A stretch of 64,000 nucleotides of DNA from a virus: positions 1-64,000 of the IMG/VR virus record IMGVR_UViG_3300037231_000119; one strand, given 5' to 3'. Shown here piece by piece: positions 9,701 to 16,914 of this stretch. A program made the position numbers and the translations under genes. Under the pieces are notes generated by a model. The model did not search any database. It was given only the letters and a program-made list of their open reading frames with translations, and had not been told where the DNA came from. The first letter of the stretch is position 1. Each line of letters opens with the position of its first letter.

Positions 9701-11557
9701 AGTAGAGGCGAGGTCTGAATTGTTAATCATCCCCTTTGTGATGAGAGAGGAAGGATTAGAGCCAGTGTTAATTACGGTAATCTGAGCCCTATCAACCGGT
9801 CCAAGATTACTTGAAAATTCGATAGTAGATCCTACGATAGATGCTGTAATTCCAGTAAGAAGGTCATTGAAAACATTAACCCATGCCTGTAAGCTATTTG
9901 ATGCGGCGGCGGTAGTATAGGTACCTTCGGCGATGAATTGGGCATTAGTGATAGTATAGGTTATGGGGGCCGTTCCATCTACTGAAAAGCTGAGCGTATC
10001 CCCTTGAGCTATCGTATTGGACCAAAGACTTTGTGGCTGTGTGAAGATAGAGGCGGTTGTACCATCTTCAATGAGAAGAATTCCATTTTTATAAAGACGT
10101 AAGGTCTCTTCTTTTTGTGAAGGAAATTGTAGGATTGTGTTTGCGTCTATAACCAGAGAACTGGCCGGAGTCGTGATCTGGATAACATTGGTAAGTTCAT
10201 CTGCCGGGCGAATAACAACGAATGTTCCATTACCAGCGGTAACGGCTTCATAGTTCAACGTCGTATCAAAGTTAATGCTGGCGCAGACCTCATAGGCGGT
10301 AGCGGAACCAGGATTGGCGAAGTCGGTGGAAGCAAAGGTGTGGTTGTAAGTAATATCGCCTACGATTACTGCCAGAACTTCTCCACCATTAAGATCGAAG
10401 GGTTCAGAAGCAACAGTTTGAAGGAGTGCCTTAGTGACAGAAGTCTGAGTTCCGCCTGTCACTAATTGAAAAAACTTTTCTCCGCCGAGTGCTGAATTAA
10501 CAATAGCTTCAATCGCAACTCCAGTATGGGTAGCTTCCAAAATTGCCCCATTATCGATATAGACCGTGGTATTGGTAGCGGAATTTAGAACGTCGGTGCT
10601 GACAATGGTGTCTGAACTGGTGGGACTTTGAACGCCCTTCAAAGCACTCTCGATCGCCGTGACAGTACCCAATCCAGTCGATGCTAAGGCATTCTGAACA
10701 CGAACTCTGAGTTGATTATCCGTCTCGAGATCTTGGCCAGTAGTTACGTCAAGCGGATTAGTGACTGAGGCATTAGGGAGTCCGGGAGGGTTACCAGAAA
10801 ATTCGGATATAGCGCCACCTGGAACGTTAGCTGCAGATCCAGGAAGAAGGGCTACGATTGGGACGTTAGTAACTGTGGTTTCTCCATCCAAAATAACGCC
10901 CTGCTGGGTAACAGAATATTGGATGTCAGCCGTAGTCCCAATGCCGGGAGAAATAACGATAGTGTTAACAGGGACGGTTCTAACTCCACCCTGAGATAAA
11001 ATAACGGTCTCTGAGATATTATGAAACTTGGTAGTATTAGACGAAAGAGTGATCGCGTAATAAGAACCAATCGGAGTAATCGCAGAATAGGCAATCGGGC
11101 CCTCTATATTGACACTGCCTCTTCCCAAGTACAAACTTCCTGTGGCGGGGAAAGAAGCGGCATTTGATACAAAGATAGTGGTCGAGCCCGGTATAGGAGG
11201 ATTTACGCCAGCATATATGAAAGTGGAGATTTTTTTGAAAGAGAGATCGACGACGGTAACTTGGCTGGTAGCGGTTACTGCTGGAAGAGGAGGTACGCCA
11301 TACTCGATGGCTAGATTTTGTAGGGCTGGGCCCTGAGCCCTTTGCAGGCTAAAATTCATGAGGATCTGGAAGACATCTCCGCTGGATCTCGCAACCATAA
11401 GGGCGACTAGCTGCATAAAGCTAGTATTCGCGGATCCAGTATTAAGATCATTGATTCCTAGCGTTGAACCATATGAAGAAAGCATTTGTCCAAGTATCTG
11501 TTCGTAACTAAGGGGCTGCGGAAGGCTCGAACTTGGGGGTGTAGGATTTGATGCCAT
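3707..11557 (-). CDS. Giant baseplate-J-like tail protein with two DUF3494 ice-binding-like domains
   Basis: 2616 aa, several times longer than usual baseplate J proteins. Residues 1-315 carry baseplate-J features: an N-terminal helical part and, near 260-315, NPLDVTTGQD followed by ESDxLRxR-like ETDNQLRVRV. The last 100 residues resemble the J C-terminus (IREPLLLPVS-type strand, then IETVRAIPGV-like VETVRAIPGV). Between them are repeated beta domains. Two (about 935-1130 and 1804-1995) have the DUF3494 pattern: ILAGSAITN, SALDGQTLTPG or VLDGQTLTAG, GAGGTPTITLTGG, WIIGSSATIN, GTFEGNIVAN, NGSLIALNGAVTLS. A WYNV-DPAP module lies near 2230. Read as a baseplate wedge expanded into surface-exposed adhesin-like domains. 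A late-promoter motif lies 23 nt upstream. Confidence 0.85.
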   Translation of the reverse strand: MASNPTPPSSSLPQPLSYEQILGQMLSSYGSTLGINDLNTGSANTSFMQLVALMVARSSGDVFQILMNFSLQRAQGPALQNLAIEYGVPPLPAVTATSQVTVVDLSFKKISTFIYAGVNPPIPGSTTIFVSNAASFPATGSLYLGRGSVNIEGPIAYSAITPIGSYYAITLSSNTTKFHNISETVILSQGGVRTVPVNTIVISPGIGTTADIQYSVTQQGVILDGETTVTNVPIVALLPGSAANVPGGAISEFSGNPPGLPNASVTNPLDVTTGQDLETDNQLRVRVQNALASTGLGTVTAIESALKGVQSPTSSDTIVSTDVLNSATNTTVYIDNGAILEATHTGVAIEAIVNSALGGEKFFQLVTGGTQTSVTKALLQTVASEPFDLNGGEVLAVIVGDITYNHTFASTDFANPGSATAYEVCASINFDTTLNYEAVTAGNGTFVVIRPADELTNVIQITTPASSLVIDANTILQFPSQKEETLRLYKNGILLIEDGTTASIFTQPQSLWSNTIAQGDTLSFSVDGTAPITYTITNAQFIAEGTYTTAAASNSLQAWVNVFNDLLTGITASIVGSTIEFSSNLGPVDRAQITVINTGSNPSSLITKGMINNSDLASTGVASQYTLDRNTAQIELVSALVKGDSLSAGTLITQANIDSGSVPSGSATLATDAHIWIAIDTDAVVIPTIQSGSLLSVSLVSPNIVRFTSNVSSAFSNVIPGDYVIVWSPQVPTTDQLEGRVHAQSGSTLDIKITAAEYALATPVSNATFVQGFVVVRTANVPQKFTVTAGTSTLDVIASELQSQTDELTFGVFDNTNITVVTNTLNTEGQIVVVTADASGALLGFVGGVNSASQTALIAFYETQALTSELPLFFHSTISADNYAEPPYSYLTNFTSSESLSQFDPNEMIQFLNPYGVTPIISGGGGGSLLTASAPFAILAGSAITNTGSSVITGDVGIAPGTSITPGGWTVTGTIHNDDSTAMSAQTDALSVYTTLSAHSSTTISAVLDGQTLTAGYYSTGAASLAASGPGTLTLSGSSTDVFVIKTASTLVTGAGGTPTITLTGGALATNVYWLVGSSATINSGSAGTFQGTILANTSITDTIGGTVNGRLIALNGAVTLSAATTITVPASGPSAGVLTLVNGTGDATISFTAYTVPVQPSQYTFTVNSANATAGAVYSTNGLLFTVTSTIVDGTTLITTGAGLIDDEQPTLENVQMSALSGDVVTILPVYPDVRRLRVADRYFVANPLDFGFNDTVVAIVDNNTVGETYTMPLFRAALINSTYPSNNYSFNAYDVAAGTNANFAANFSTPTDFFANYKALLQAKYVLSGSNSNTSLLYRSAVWGRSGEMINVSYVYPSSANQPISSVVTTNGSVNIAISLISGLPLVTNIAANTQWNVTVTSNTPTAGIDQVTYTWNGTGTNPNLPVGLGSGAFVNISTSTGFNVSNTGTFRISMGVGYTPTTTSFSVQVPTGTAIAQSGAVTTVATGMNFYVSTPTTASAINTYVNANLSQYLTSTIVNGDGSGIISNSTFEDSSFTTQNYSLKDGVNWIFSSNVSGSPQFTFKEPLSYSSAPGYSFFTPGDQVMLIPTTTDQVKDFWNILAVTGFTTVGTVETSDRGTKLQLATNTIGSVGSIQVVGGSGNEYVVPILTSGELIGNNEMVVSANKIASQAVASDQWFRLQAQNFQNKNTGIAANTSVTVLSNTPIAGQSTVTLLNQDLGQRYFGSPRGGLNIEGNTFRIEKQGSLTCLSWNGVGTSPNFSSAVNFNDAGSWVVDVSSNGTYSVSPTSAPPPSPLGTAATYGILAGSAITNSVGTSVINGNLGESPGSTVTGTFTVSGATNLGNAAAATAQSSASSTFTSMQTQGLAGTVIPSALDGQTLTPGAYKFSSGAATLATSGPATLTFNGAGQYIIYTASTLTTGAGGTPTITLTGGATAADIFWIIGSSATINAGNAGTFEGNIVANTSITNTLGGIVNGSLIALNGAVTLSQITTINTVTGPDVANNANFAALTPGDIITITGLANSGNDGTFIVSAVAPNGLSFTVDNPNAVTETGTIVTAGEFTATTSVSEGDTLIISAPFSPLNQGEFRVIRENQNSVWYENPKELEFPLSSDTVEEEVTCVTNPVTGFSYGSSTQFNVEAAGGIETLVWTGVGTAPLLGSVLPGDVVTFGSGFETANQGSFVVTESGPSQQQVVQFTFPSGITFSSSGVADYFELYNGGNANKYYIWYNVAGGSNTDPAPGGFTGIEVAINSSDSAVTVASETYTAINGHLTAMTSSYVAQTNVVTVTATVPAATNSPVDVSMPAAFSFTVTQSGQMTFLTVINPTSVTQSGLSSVTLSVSRPQIQFFPYDATVPGDKLVVNGTVVGAGNAGVYTIVQVLNPTTAIITGTISTQFNTNLAGNFVSFSVQEGTAYTGYKQVLYAAMDPGSLTFNNIAFNTSAQFDKINLSADVGMTALGKLNFPVTIKTGTDAYNYDTGLIGQANRVIYGDPRDAITYSGVNAAGTNIFIREPLLLPVSIALSIRTNIGVSFAQITSQIQSSVYALILSNPLGQSLDLSSIVETVRAIPGVTSVVLTSPAYTVANDEIKLVTGQKAFVINQQSNIVVTLIGS

Positions 11558-11579
11558 TTTAGGAGAAACCTCTTATAGA

Positions 11580-11594
11580 TAAGATTGAGGGTTT
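11580..11594 (-). promoter_or_regulatory. Late-promoter motif upstream of the giant baseplate gene
   Basis: Read on + this is TAAGATTGAGGGTTT; on the transcribed strand AAACCCTCAATCTTA. It is one of a family of near-identical motifs (also 14242, 21081, 34193, 57059, 63972) lying 16-51 nt upstream of - strand operons, here 23 nt before the start codon. Confidence 0.6.
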
Positions 11595-11616
11595 ATGATT
11601 CCCGTACCCGTATATA

Positions 11617-14226
11617 TCACATGTATGTAGGTAGTTGAAATGACACAGGAAAAATGCCTTGACCTTGTCCAGGTAGCTGAATTCCTAAGTTAATAACAGC
11701 ACTTGGTGGAGTCAAATTTACCTGCATTCCACTGATTCCACTAAAACGAGAGTCACTGGTGATCATGGCAACTATTTGAGAATATATCTGGGTTGCAGAA
11801 GTATCGGACACCATAGTTCCGGATTTGATGGGAAGGCCGAAATTAGGGTTCAGAAGAGATGTGCCCTGTGGAGTTGAAAATTTAAGTACCAGGGCCTGTA
11901 TTAGATTCGGAAGACCTGCCGCCAATCTGAAGTCTCCGGTATTAGTTGTAGCAATGTCCCCATCGGGTCCGAGCAACCAATCCACTTTCGATAGACCGAC
12001 TAGGTCAACATTAGCAACTGACGCCGGAATATTAATCTGGTCATCTACAGTAGTTGGCAAATCTGAGGGAATAAAAATTACATTCTGCGAGTTTACCGTT
12101 CCCGGCAGATACGCTTGAATATACGCTCCATCTGCAATAGTGAATACGTCGAGATTAGCCAATCCGTCTAGGGTAATTAGGAAACTGGTCTGAGAGAGTG
12201 GTGTAATATTTATGATAGTTCTAGCGGTACTTGGTTGTGTTGTGGAATTGATAAATACAGTCTGAGCCAGAAATAAGTCGAAATCATTTCCTACAACAAT
12301 ACTTCTACCGTCCGCATTGCTAAGTAGTGGAAGGACGAACCCCGACTCGTCGATATAGGGCTCTCTTAAGAAATTTAAAGTAGCTATCTCGAGCCATCTT
12401 TGTGGGTCACCGAGATATCTCATGGCAATTTGTTCCATCGTAAGACCGAATGGAACAGGGACTTGAATTTTTGAGTTCGATATATTAAATTCAATATTTG
12501 ATGTGGCGGCTAATGCAGCAACATATTCCATATTGTTAAGAATTTGATTATTATCTAGCTGATTTGTGGCCGTTAAAACATCATATGCTTGGACCAATTC
12601 ATAGAAGGCTACTAGAATGGAGTAGTCGTCCGCAGTCATAGGCTCATTGGTTACGATTGGCGCTGGCTGATTGAAAAGGGTGCTATAGTATGCATTTCCA
12701 GCACCAAAAGAGTTGGACAGCTGAGTACAAAGCGTTAGAATGGTCGCGCGCATAGCTTGCAAATTCGCAACCGTAAAATTACCAACATTTGTAAGTTCGG
12801 TCTGAAGTGCGTTCTGCTGTGCTGAATTCAAAGTGAGGTTGTTCACTGGAACTTGGCCAAAAAGAAGTGGATATTGGAGTGGATTTGCAAAGACTGCATT
12901 TGACGGATTCAGAGTTCCAGAAGCTATTGCGGAAGGGCCCAGTTGACCACCAGAAACAGCTGTAGTAGATAGGCCCTCACTATTTTGGTGCTGCAATTGT
13001 ATATTTTTAAGAGCGGTTATTGTCGTAGGATCCGTTGCGGCCGAACCAAACAGATTGTTCGGACTTACTGTGCTCAGGAAATTGGATATCGTACTCTGCG
13101 TATCTGTCGCAAGTTGGGCCGGAAGATCGCTAGCAGCAATGGCGACACCAGCCAATTGTTTTACGAAAATTCCAGTCTGCCTTATAATATTTAAAATATT
13201 GTCTACATCTGAACGAACCGATCCAATCAAATTATACGCGGCGGCAGCCGTATTCTGTGCAGCGCCTATAGTGTTCAATATGGTTTGGAGCGCTCCTGGA
13301 GAAAGCGGGGTAACTTGCAATGGGACATCTGCCAATGAGGCTCCAGAAAGATCGATTCTGCGCCAGGCCTTAAGCTGGAGATTGTAGTTAACTTCCATAG
13401 GCCTATTCTGGTTTTCCGACCACGTAAAGCCAACTGGCGTGACTACGAAACTTTGATTTTGCTTTGGTATGTCCAATACTAATCTGTAGGCCGCATTTGC
13501 CGGATTTCTTTTGGATTCAGCGTACTGTTCTAGAAACTGAGTCAGCATTATGGTTTGAAAATATCCAGTTCCCACCCCTCCGAATTCCGGACTGCTGGGA
13601 GCTTCAGTTTCGGGTCTTATAGTAACTGGTTTAGACGCCGCAGATCCTGTGGACAGAGTATTGAGGATAGATGTAAACTGCGTTGCCACATTTTGAGCGG
13701 ATGCTATAGTTCCACCAAATACTGACTGAAGAAGGCCTGGAGTTCCGGGGGGATTAACTATGGAGGGCCTACCGGGCCATACTCCAAAGGTTCCCTGGAT
13801 GGAGATGGCTTTGAAGCGAACTCCCGAATGTTCTTCTAAGACACCACGTAGAGTCGCAGACGTATTTATAGCATAAGAGTCCGTTATGGATAGCTGCTGC
13901 GGTGTTATGGGGAATCTTATCTCCCAAGCGTCAGTCATAGGAGTAAAGGCTAAGGTGCCGTTTCCTAAGGGATTAATAGATACCTGCGTAGGGGCGTTTC
14001 CACCCACAACCACGTTATTGACCGTATCCCAGACTATAAGCCTATAATGTAAGAGTTTGTCCCAAAGGGTGTCGTCAGGATCCAAAAATCTAAAGAATGG
14101 GCTTATTACATCCCCGCCAGTAAGGCTGCTCCATGGTAGCGGTGTGACCGTAGTGGCCGTATGTGGCGTAACCGTGGCACCTACGGATGGCCCAGAAATA
14201 CCTAGAGTTTGAAGAAGACTTGCCAT
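11617..14226 (-). CDS. Tail LysM-domain protein fused to gp25-like baseplate wedge
   Basis: 869 aa. Residues about 585-625 have a LysM-like segment (GLTMEQIAMRYLGDPQRWLE), typical of tail hub/spike-associated proteins. The C-terminal 100 residues look like the gp25/GpW baseplate wedge: ALVLKFSTPQGTSLLNPNFG followed by IxxxxxxxRF. These are usually two separate proteins, so this appears to be a fusion. The gene begins the sub-operon 11617-1326 behind its own late-promoter motif. Confidence 0.75.
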   Translation of the reverse strand: MASLLQTLGISGPSVGATVTPHTATTVTPLPWSSLTGGDVISPFFRFLDPDDTLWDKLLHYRLIVWDTVNNVVVGGNAPTQVSINPLGNGTLAFTPMTDAWEIRFPITPQQLSITDSYAINTSATLRGVLEEHSGVRFKAISIQGTFGVWPGRPSIVNPPGTPGLLQSVFGGTIASAQNVATQFTSILNTLSTGSAASKPVTIRPETEAPSSPEFGGVGTGYFQTIMLTQFLEQYAESKRNPANAAYRLVLDIPKQNQSFVVTPVGFTWSENQNRPMEVNYNLQLKAWRRIDLSGASLADVPLQVTPLSPGALQTILNTIGAAQNTAAAAYNLIGSVRSDVDNILNIIRQTGIFVKQLAGVAIAASDLPAQLATDTQSTISNFLSTVSPNNLFGSAATDPTTITALKNIQLQHQNSEGLSTTAVSGGQLGPSAIASGTLNPSNAVFANPLQYPLLFGQVPVNNLTLNSAQQNALQTELTNVGNFTVANLQAMRATILTLCTQLSNSFGAGNAYYSTLFNQPAPIVTNEPMTADDYSILVAFYELVQAYDVLTATNQLDNNQILNNMEYVAALAATSNIEFNISNSKIQVPVPFGLTMEQIAMRYLGDPQRWLEIATLNFLREPYIDESGFVLPLLSNADGRSIVVGNDFDLFLAQTVFINSTTQPSTARTIINITPLSQTSFLITLDGLANLDVFTIADGAYIQAYLPGTVNSQNVIFIPSDLPTTVDDQINIPASVANVDLVGLSKVDWLLGPDGDIATTNTGDFRLAAGLPNLIQALVLKFSTPQGTSLLNPNFGLPIKSGTMVSDTSATQIYSQIVAMITSDSRFSGISGMQVNLTPPSAVINLGIQLPGQGQGIFPVSFQLPTYM

Positions 14227-14241
14227 AGATTACCCTTAATA

Positions 14242-14256
14242 TAAGATTGTCGGTTT
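14242..14256 (-). promoter_or_regulatory. Late-promoter motif upstream of the LysM/gp25 gene
   Basis: + strand TAAGATTGTCGGTTT; transcribed strand AAACCGACAATCTTA, 16 nt before the start at 14226. Identical over 15 nt to the motif at 21081. It overlaps the divergent + strand promoter at 14247. Confidence 0.65.
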
Positions 14257-14275
14257 ATGCCTTATGTGATATAAA
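14247..14275 (+). promoter_or_regulatory. Sigma-70-like promoter, near-leaderless
   Basis: TTGTCG at 14247-14252, 17 nt, TATAAA at 14270-14275. The ATG of the lipoprotein gene begins only 5 nt later, so the transcript would be leaderless or nearly so. The -35 overlaps the opposing late-promoter motif, implying mutual interference. Confidence 0.55.
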
Positions 14276-14280
14276 GGGGT

Positions 14281-14853
14281 ATGAAACTCTCCAGATTCAC
14301 TCTAAACCTTCTTTTATTGGCTTTGACCGTGGCCTGCACCGTCAATATACGCACTATGGAGCGCTTTAAGCCTAGATATAAAGGCGTCGATCCTATTATT
14401 GCACCATTAGTCAATGAATACTTGGACTTAGCTAAAGATCGAGGTCTTAAGTTTAGGCATAAGGTGACGGTAGGATTCATGAATATTAAGGATTCTAATG
14501 TGATCGGGATGTGTCATTACGATGCGTTTTTTCGGGAAATCGATATTGATAGGAATTACTGGAATCATGCTTCAAAAATTAGTAGAGCTATACTCCTAAA
14601 ACATGAGCTAACTCATTGTTATTGCAACAGAAATCATGATTATAAGGGTATTCCATATAGTTCTACCGACGAGGATTTTGCCCTACACAAAGATTTTGGT
14701 ATGACGGGCCATATAACCCATAATACGGAAGGGTATTATGCTGATCGATGCGCCAAATCGATCATGTTTCCTAAGATCCTAACAGACGATTGCACTAAGG
14801 CACATTATGCGGATTACGAAGCTGAGATGTTCGATGGCTGCGAGGCTTGGTAA
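14281..14853 (+). CDS. Secreted HExxH metzincin-like lipoprotein
   Basis: 190 aa. A signal peptide ends in lipobox LTVAC (Cys19). HELTHCYCNRNH (His108, Glu109, His112, His119) gives a zinc-protease HExxH with a third His at +11, and SIMFP at 160-164 resembles the Met-turn of metzincins. The same pattern recurs in the 154-aa lipoprotein at 46138, so the two are paralogues. The third His is one residue later than in the classical HExxHxxGxxH. Probably a lipid-anchored periplasmic or surface protease/peptidase; substrate unknown. It lies in a + strand island inside the - strand tail block. Confidence 0.75.
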   Translation: MKLSRFTLNLLLLALTVACTVNIRTMERFKPRYKGVDPIIAPLVNEYLDLAKDRGLKFRHKVTVGFMNIKDSNVIGMCHYDAFFREIDIDRNYWNHASKISRAILLKHELTHCYCNRNHDYKGIPYSSTDEDFALHKDFGMTGHITHNTEGYYADRCAKSIMFPKILTDDCTKAHYADYEAEMFDGCEAW

Positions 14854-14856
14854 GTT

Positions 14857-15219
14857 ATGATGACTAGAGAAGAAAAAGAAGCTGTCCAACTTGTCTACAA
14901 TAGGCTTATCTCATCTGAGGAAGAGGATTGGAGTCAAATCGATGATATTTTGTATGAGTGCTCCTATTTAACGGATAGTGAATTGGTAACAGAATCCTCC
15001 ATAAAATACGTGGTGCATTCACAAGGCGTATTTCGTTGTTCCCAAGACCACCCAGCAGCCCATTGCATGGCTCCCAGATTTCTAGACGCGGTTGAGGCAA
15101 TTCTGGCTCTATATTGGCAAACTAAAGAGCTTCATACTAAAAATAAGTATATTTTGGAATACTATTTGACTATGACCGAACTTAGGATGCTGTTTATTGA
15201 ACCTTCAGGGGCCTTATAA
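14857..15219 (+). CDS. Hypothetical protein downstream of metzincin lipoprotein
   Basis: 120 aa, acidic and helical, starting MMTREEKEAV. Second gene of the two-gene + strand island, 3 nt after the lipoprotein stop. Its 3' end overlaps the convergent gene ending at 15194 by 26 bp. No signal peptide; not recognised. Confidence 0.65.
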   Translation: MMTREEKEAVQLVYNRLISSEEEDWSQIDDILYECSYLTDSELVTESSIKYVVHSQGVFRCSQDHPAAHCMAPRFLDAVEAILALYWQTKELHTKNKYILEYYLTMTELRMLFIEPSGAL

Positions 15220-15457
15220 TAAGTCCCGGCAAAAGATCTAACGCGTAAGTCCTATCCTTCTCCTCACCCGTCTTAATTAAGCTCAAAAGATTCTTAAGGT
15301 AAATTTTATACAATCTATCCGCCTCTTTTTTGGTGAATAGGTAGATCCCATCTTCCTGTACAAAGTCTCCACCTAGGACAACACAGAAACAACTCTTCTC
15401 CATAGTTGAGACTTCTTCGACGGTATATCCTTTATAGGGAGAGTTCTTTTTGGTCAT
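15194..15457 (-). CDS. Hypothetical protein in the tail operon
   Basis: 87 aa with N-terminal basic and central CFCVVLGGDF segment. Its ATG overlaps the stop of the upstream structural gene by one base (TAATG), so it is co-translated with the tail genes. Not recognised; possibly an assembly factor. Confidence 0.6.
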   Translation of the reverse strand: MTKKNSPYKGYTVEEVSTMEKSCFCVVLGGDFVQEDGIYLFTKKEADRLYKIYLKNLLSLIKTGEEKDRTYALDLLPGLIIRPLKVQ

Positions 15458-16050
15458 TACGATATTATCCCCGTTCCTACGCCAGTTCCGGGCCCAGTTG
15501 GAATTCCCGTGCCGCTAATAACTACCGCACCAGTTCCAGAAGATAGAATTCCGCTGCATATTCCATTTGCTATTGCATCTGAGAGATTGGTTCTATTTTT
15601 ACCATTGGCCCCCGATGACTGAAGTTGGGAATCAATATCTGATCCCATTACGGAAGCTGATACTGAAATACTTCCTACCACTATAGTTCCTGTTCCAATA
15701 AATACCGGAGAGTCTACCGTAGATAAAGTTGCTGCACTTCCAAGATAGGCCACTACGGCCGTCATTATAGCCTGCATCATCGGGGCCGCGTTCTTCCCCG
15801 TACTAGACATACTGGCTAGAGCTATTTCTTCCATAGAAGAAGCCGACAATCCGATTATTCCAATGCCCGTTCCGGTCCCCGCTCCAGTTATAGTACCTAC
15901 GTCTATGGTCGTGAAGGTTTGGCCAGTAATAGCCTCTATGATTCCGGTCGCAACAGCGGTACAAAACTTCTGGAGATTATTTCCTTTGGCACCCGCAGTT
16001 TGCATATTGGTTAGAATTAAGGATGCTAGGGCTGAGGGTGAAAGGGCCAC
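15457..16050 (-). CDS. Baseplate/tail structural protein with internal duplication
   Basis: 197 aa, starting at a GTG that follows directly on the previous stop (TAAGTG). Two halves repeat the pattern G(A/S)xGxNxxxxxxAxAxGI (residues about 19-37 and 147-166), suggesting an internal duplication. Gly/Thr/Ser-rich ends resemble virion proteins. Located between the spike and the LysM/gp25 gene. Confidence 0.6.
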   Translation of the reverse strand: MALSPSALASLILTNMQTAGAKGNNLQKFCTAVATGIIEAITGQTFTTIDVGTITGAGTGTGIGIIGLSASSMEEIALASMSSTGKNAAPMMQAIMTAVVAYLGSAATLSTVDSPVFIGTGTIVVGSISVSASVMGSDIDSQLQSSGANGKNRTNLSDAIANGICSGILSSGTGAVVISGTGIPTGPGTGVGTGIIS

Positions 16051-16914
16051 TTAAGCACCCGTTTTTACTGTGGCAAAACCCATTTGAGGTTCACCAAAAA
16101 TACTATCGATAACTGGAGATGAGATATCGGTAATCACATGGGCTTGATCACCATTTAAATCAACCTCTGCGGCCATGATAGATGTCTTACCTGAAGAGTT
16201 AATATTACAATCACCTCCAACCGTAATATTCGCATCTCCACTCGTAGTAATAGTCAGCTCCCCACTTTTAGCGGCCAAAATAGTAATGGTGGAATGGTTA
16301 AATTGGAAAGACCCGTCCGTTTGAATCTGGAATGTGGTGGGGCCTTGAGAGGGATCTGTTGGGGCTCCAGAACTATCAGTAGCTCCATTAAATGTGAGAG
16401 AGCAGGAACCATCATTGGCGATCTGGATATTGACGCCATTATATTCCCCTGCAAGTTGAGGGTCAGTGCTAGTTATCGTAGTGGGACGATCTGGATGGAT
16501 GAAATTTCCGATTACTATAGCCTTAGATCCGATATTATCCAAACATTGGATCATGACTATTGCCGCATCTTGACCTGCAAAATCTGGTGCATTCTTAGAT
16601 TGGTATGTTTGCGGTCGCAAGGTATATTCCAAGAAGTCGGCTATGGAGCCAAAACCCTGACTAGAAATGCAGTGTTTGTATAGGATCGAGGTGGTTCCCT
16701 TATTTTCATCCTGCTCAATGGTTTGAACGTCGTACTCTGTGCATAGACCATTTTGATTCGACGGATCATCGGCCGAATACGATTGAACTACAAATCCGGC
16801 CTTAATTCCAGTATTTTTATATGACCGATTAAACGCAGCAATGTTTTTCTCTCGACCCTGCACGCTAACAAGTCCATGAGGGAGAACCGTCCCGTTGGGC
16901 AGAATAGTACTCAT
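16051..16914 (-). CDS. Tail spike/baseplate puncturing protein (gpV/gp5-like)
   Basis: 287 aa. The N-terminal half is compatible with an OB-fold. The C-terminal half (about 200-265) has alternating beta repeats (GELTITTSGD, ANITVGGDCN, INSSGKTSIM) typical of a triple-stranded beta-helix spike, as in gpV and gp5 C. Its ATG overlaps the stop of the hub-like gene (ATGA). Function: membrane puncture at the tip of the tail. Confidence 0.7.
   Translation of the reverse strand: MSTILPNGTVLPHGLVSVQGREKNIAAFNRSYKNTGIKAGFVVQSYSADDPSNQNGLCTEYDVQTIEQDENKGTTSILYKHCISSQGFGSIADFLEYTLRPQTYQSKNAPDFAGQDAAIVMIQCLDNIGSKAIVIGNFIHPDRPTTITSTDPQLAGEYNGVNIQIANDGSCSLTFNGATDSSGAPTDPSQGPTTFQIQTDGSFQFNHSTITILAAKSGELTITTSGDANITVGGDCNINSSGKTSIMAAEVDLNGDQAHVITDISSPVIDSIFGEPQMGFATVKTGA

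Noticed and set aside
3305-11336. Many + strand open frames opposite the tail genes
   Set aside because: They mirror the codon structure of the long - strand genes and lack ribosome-binding sites or recognisable motifs.
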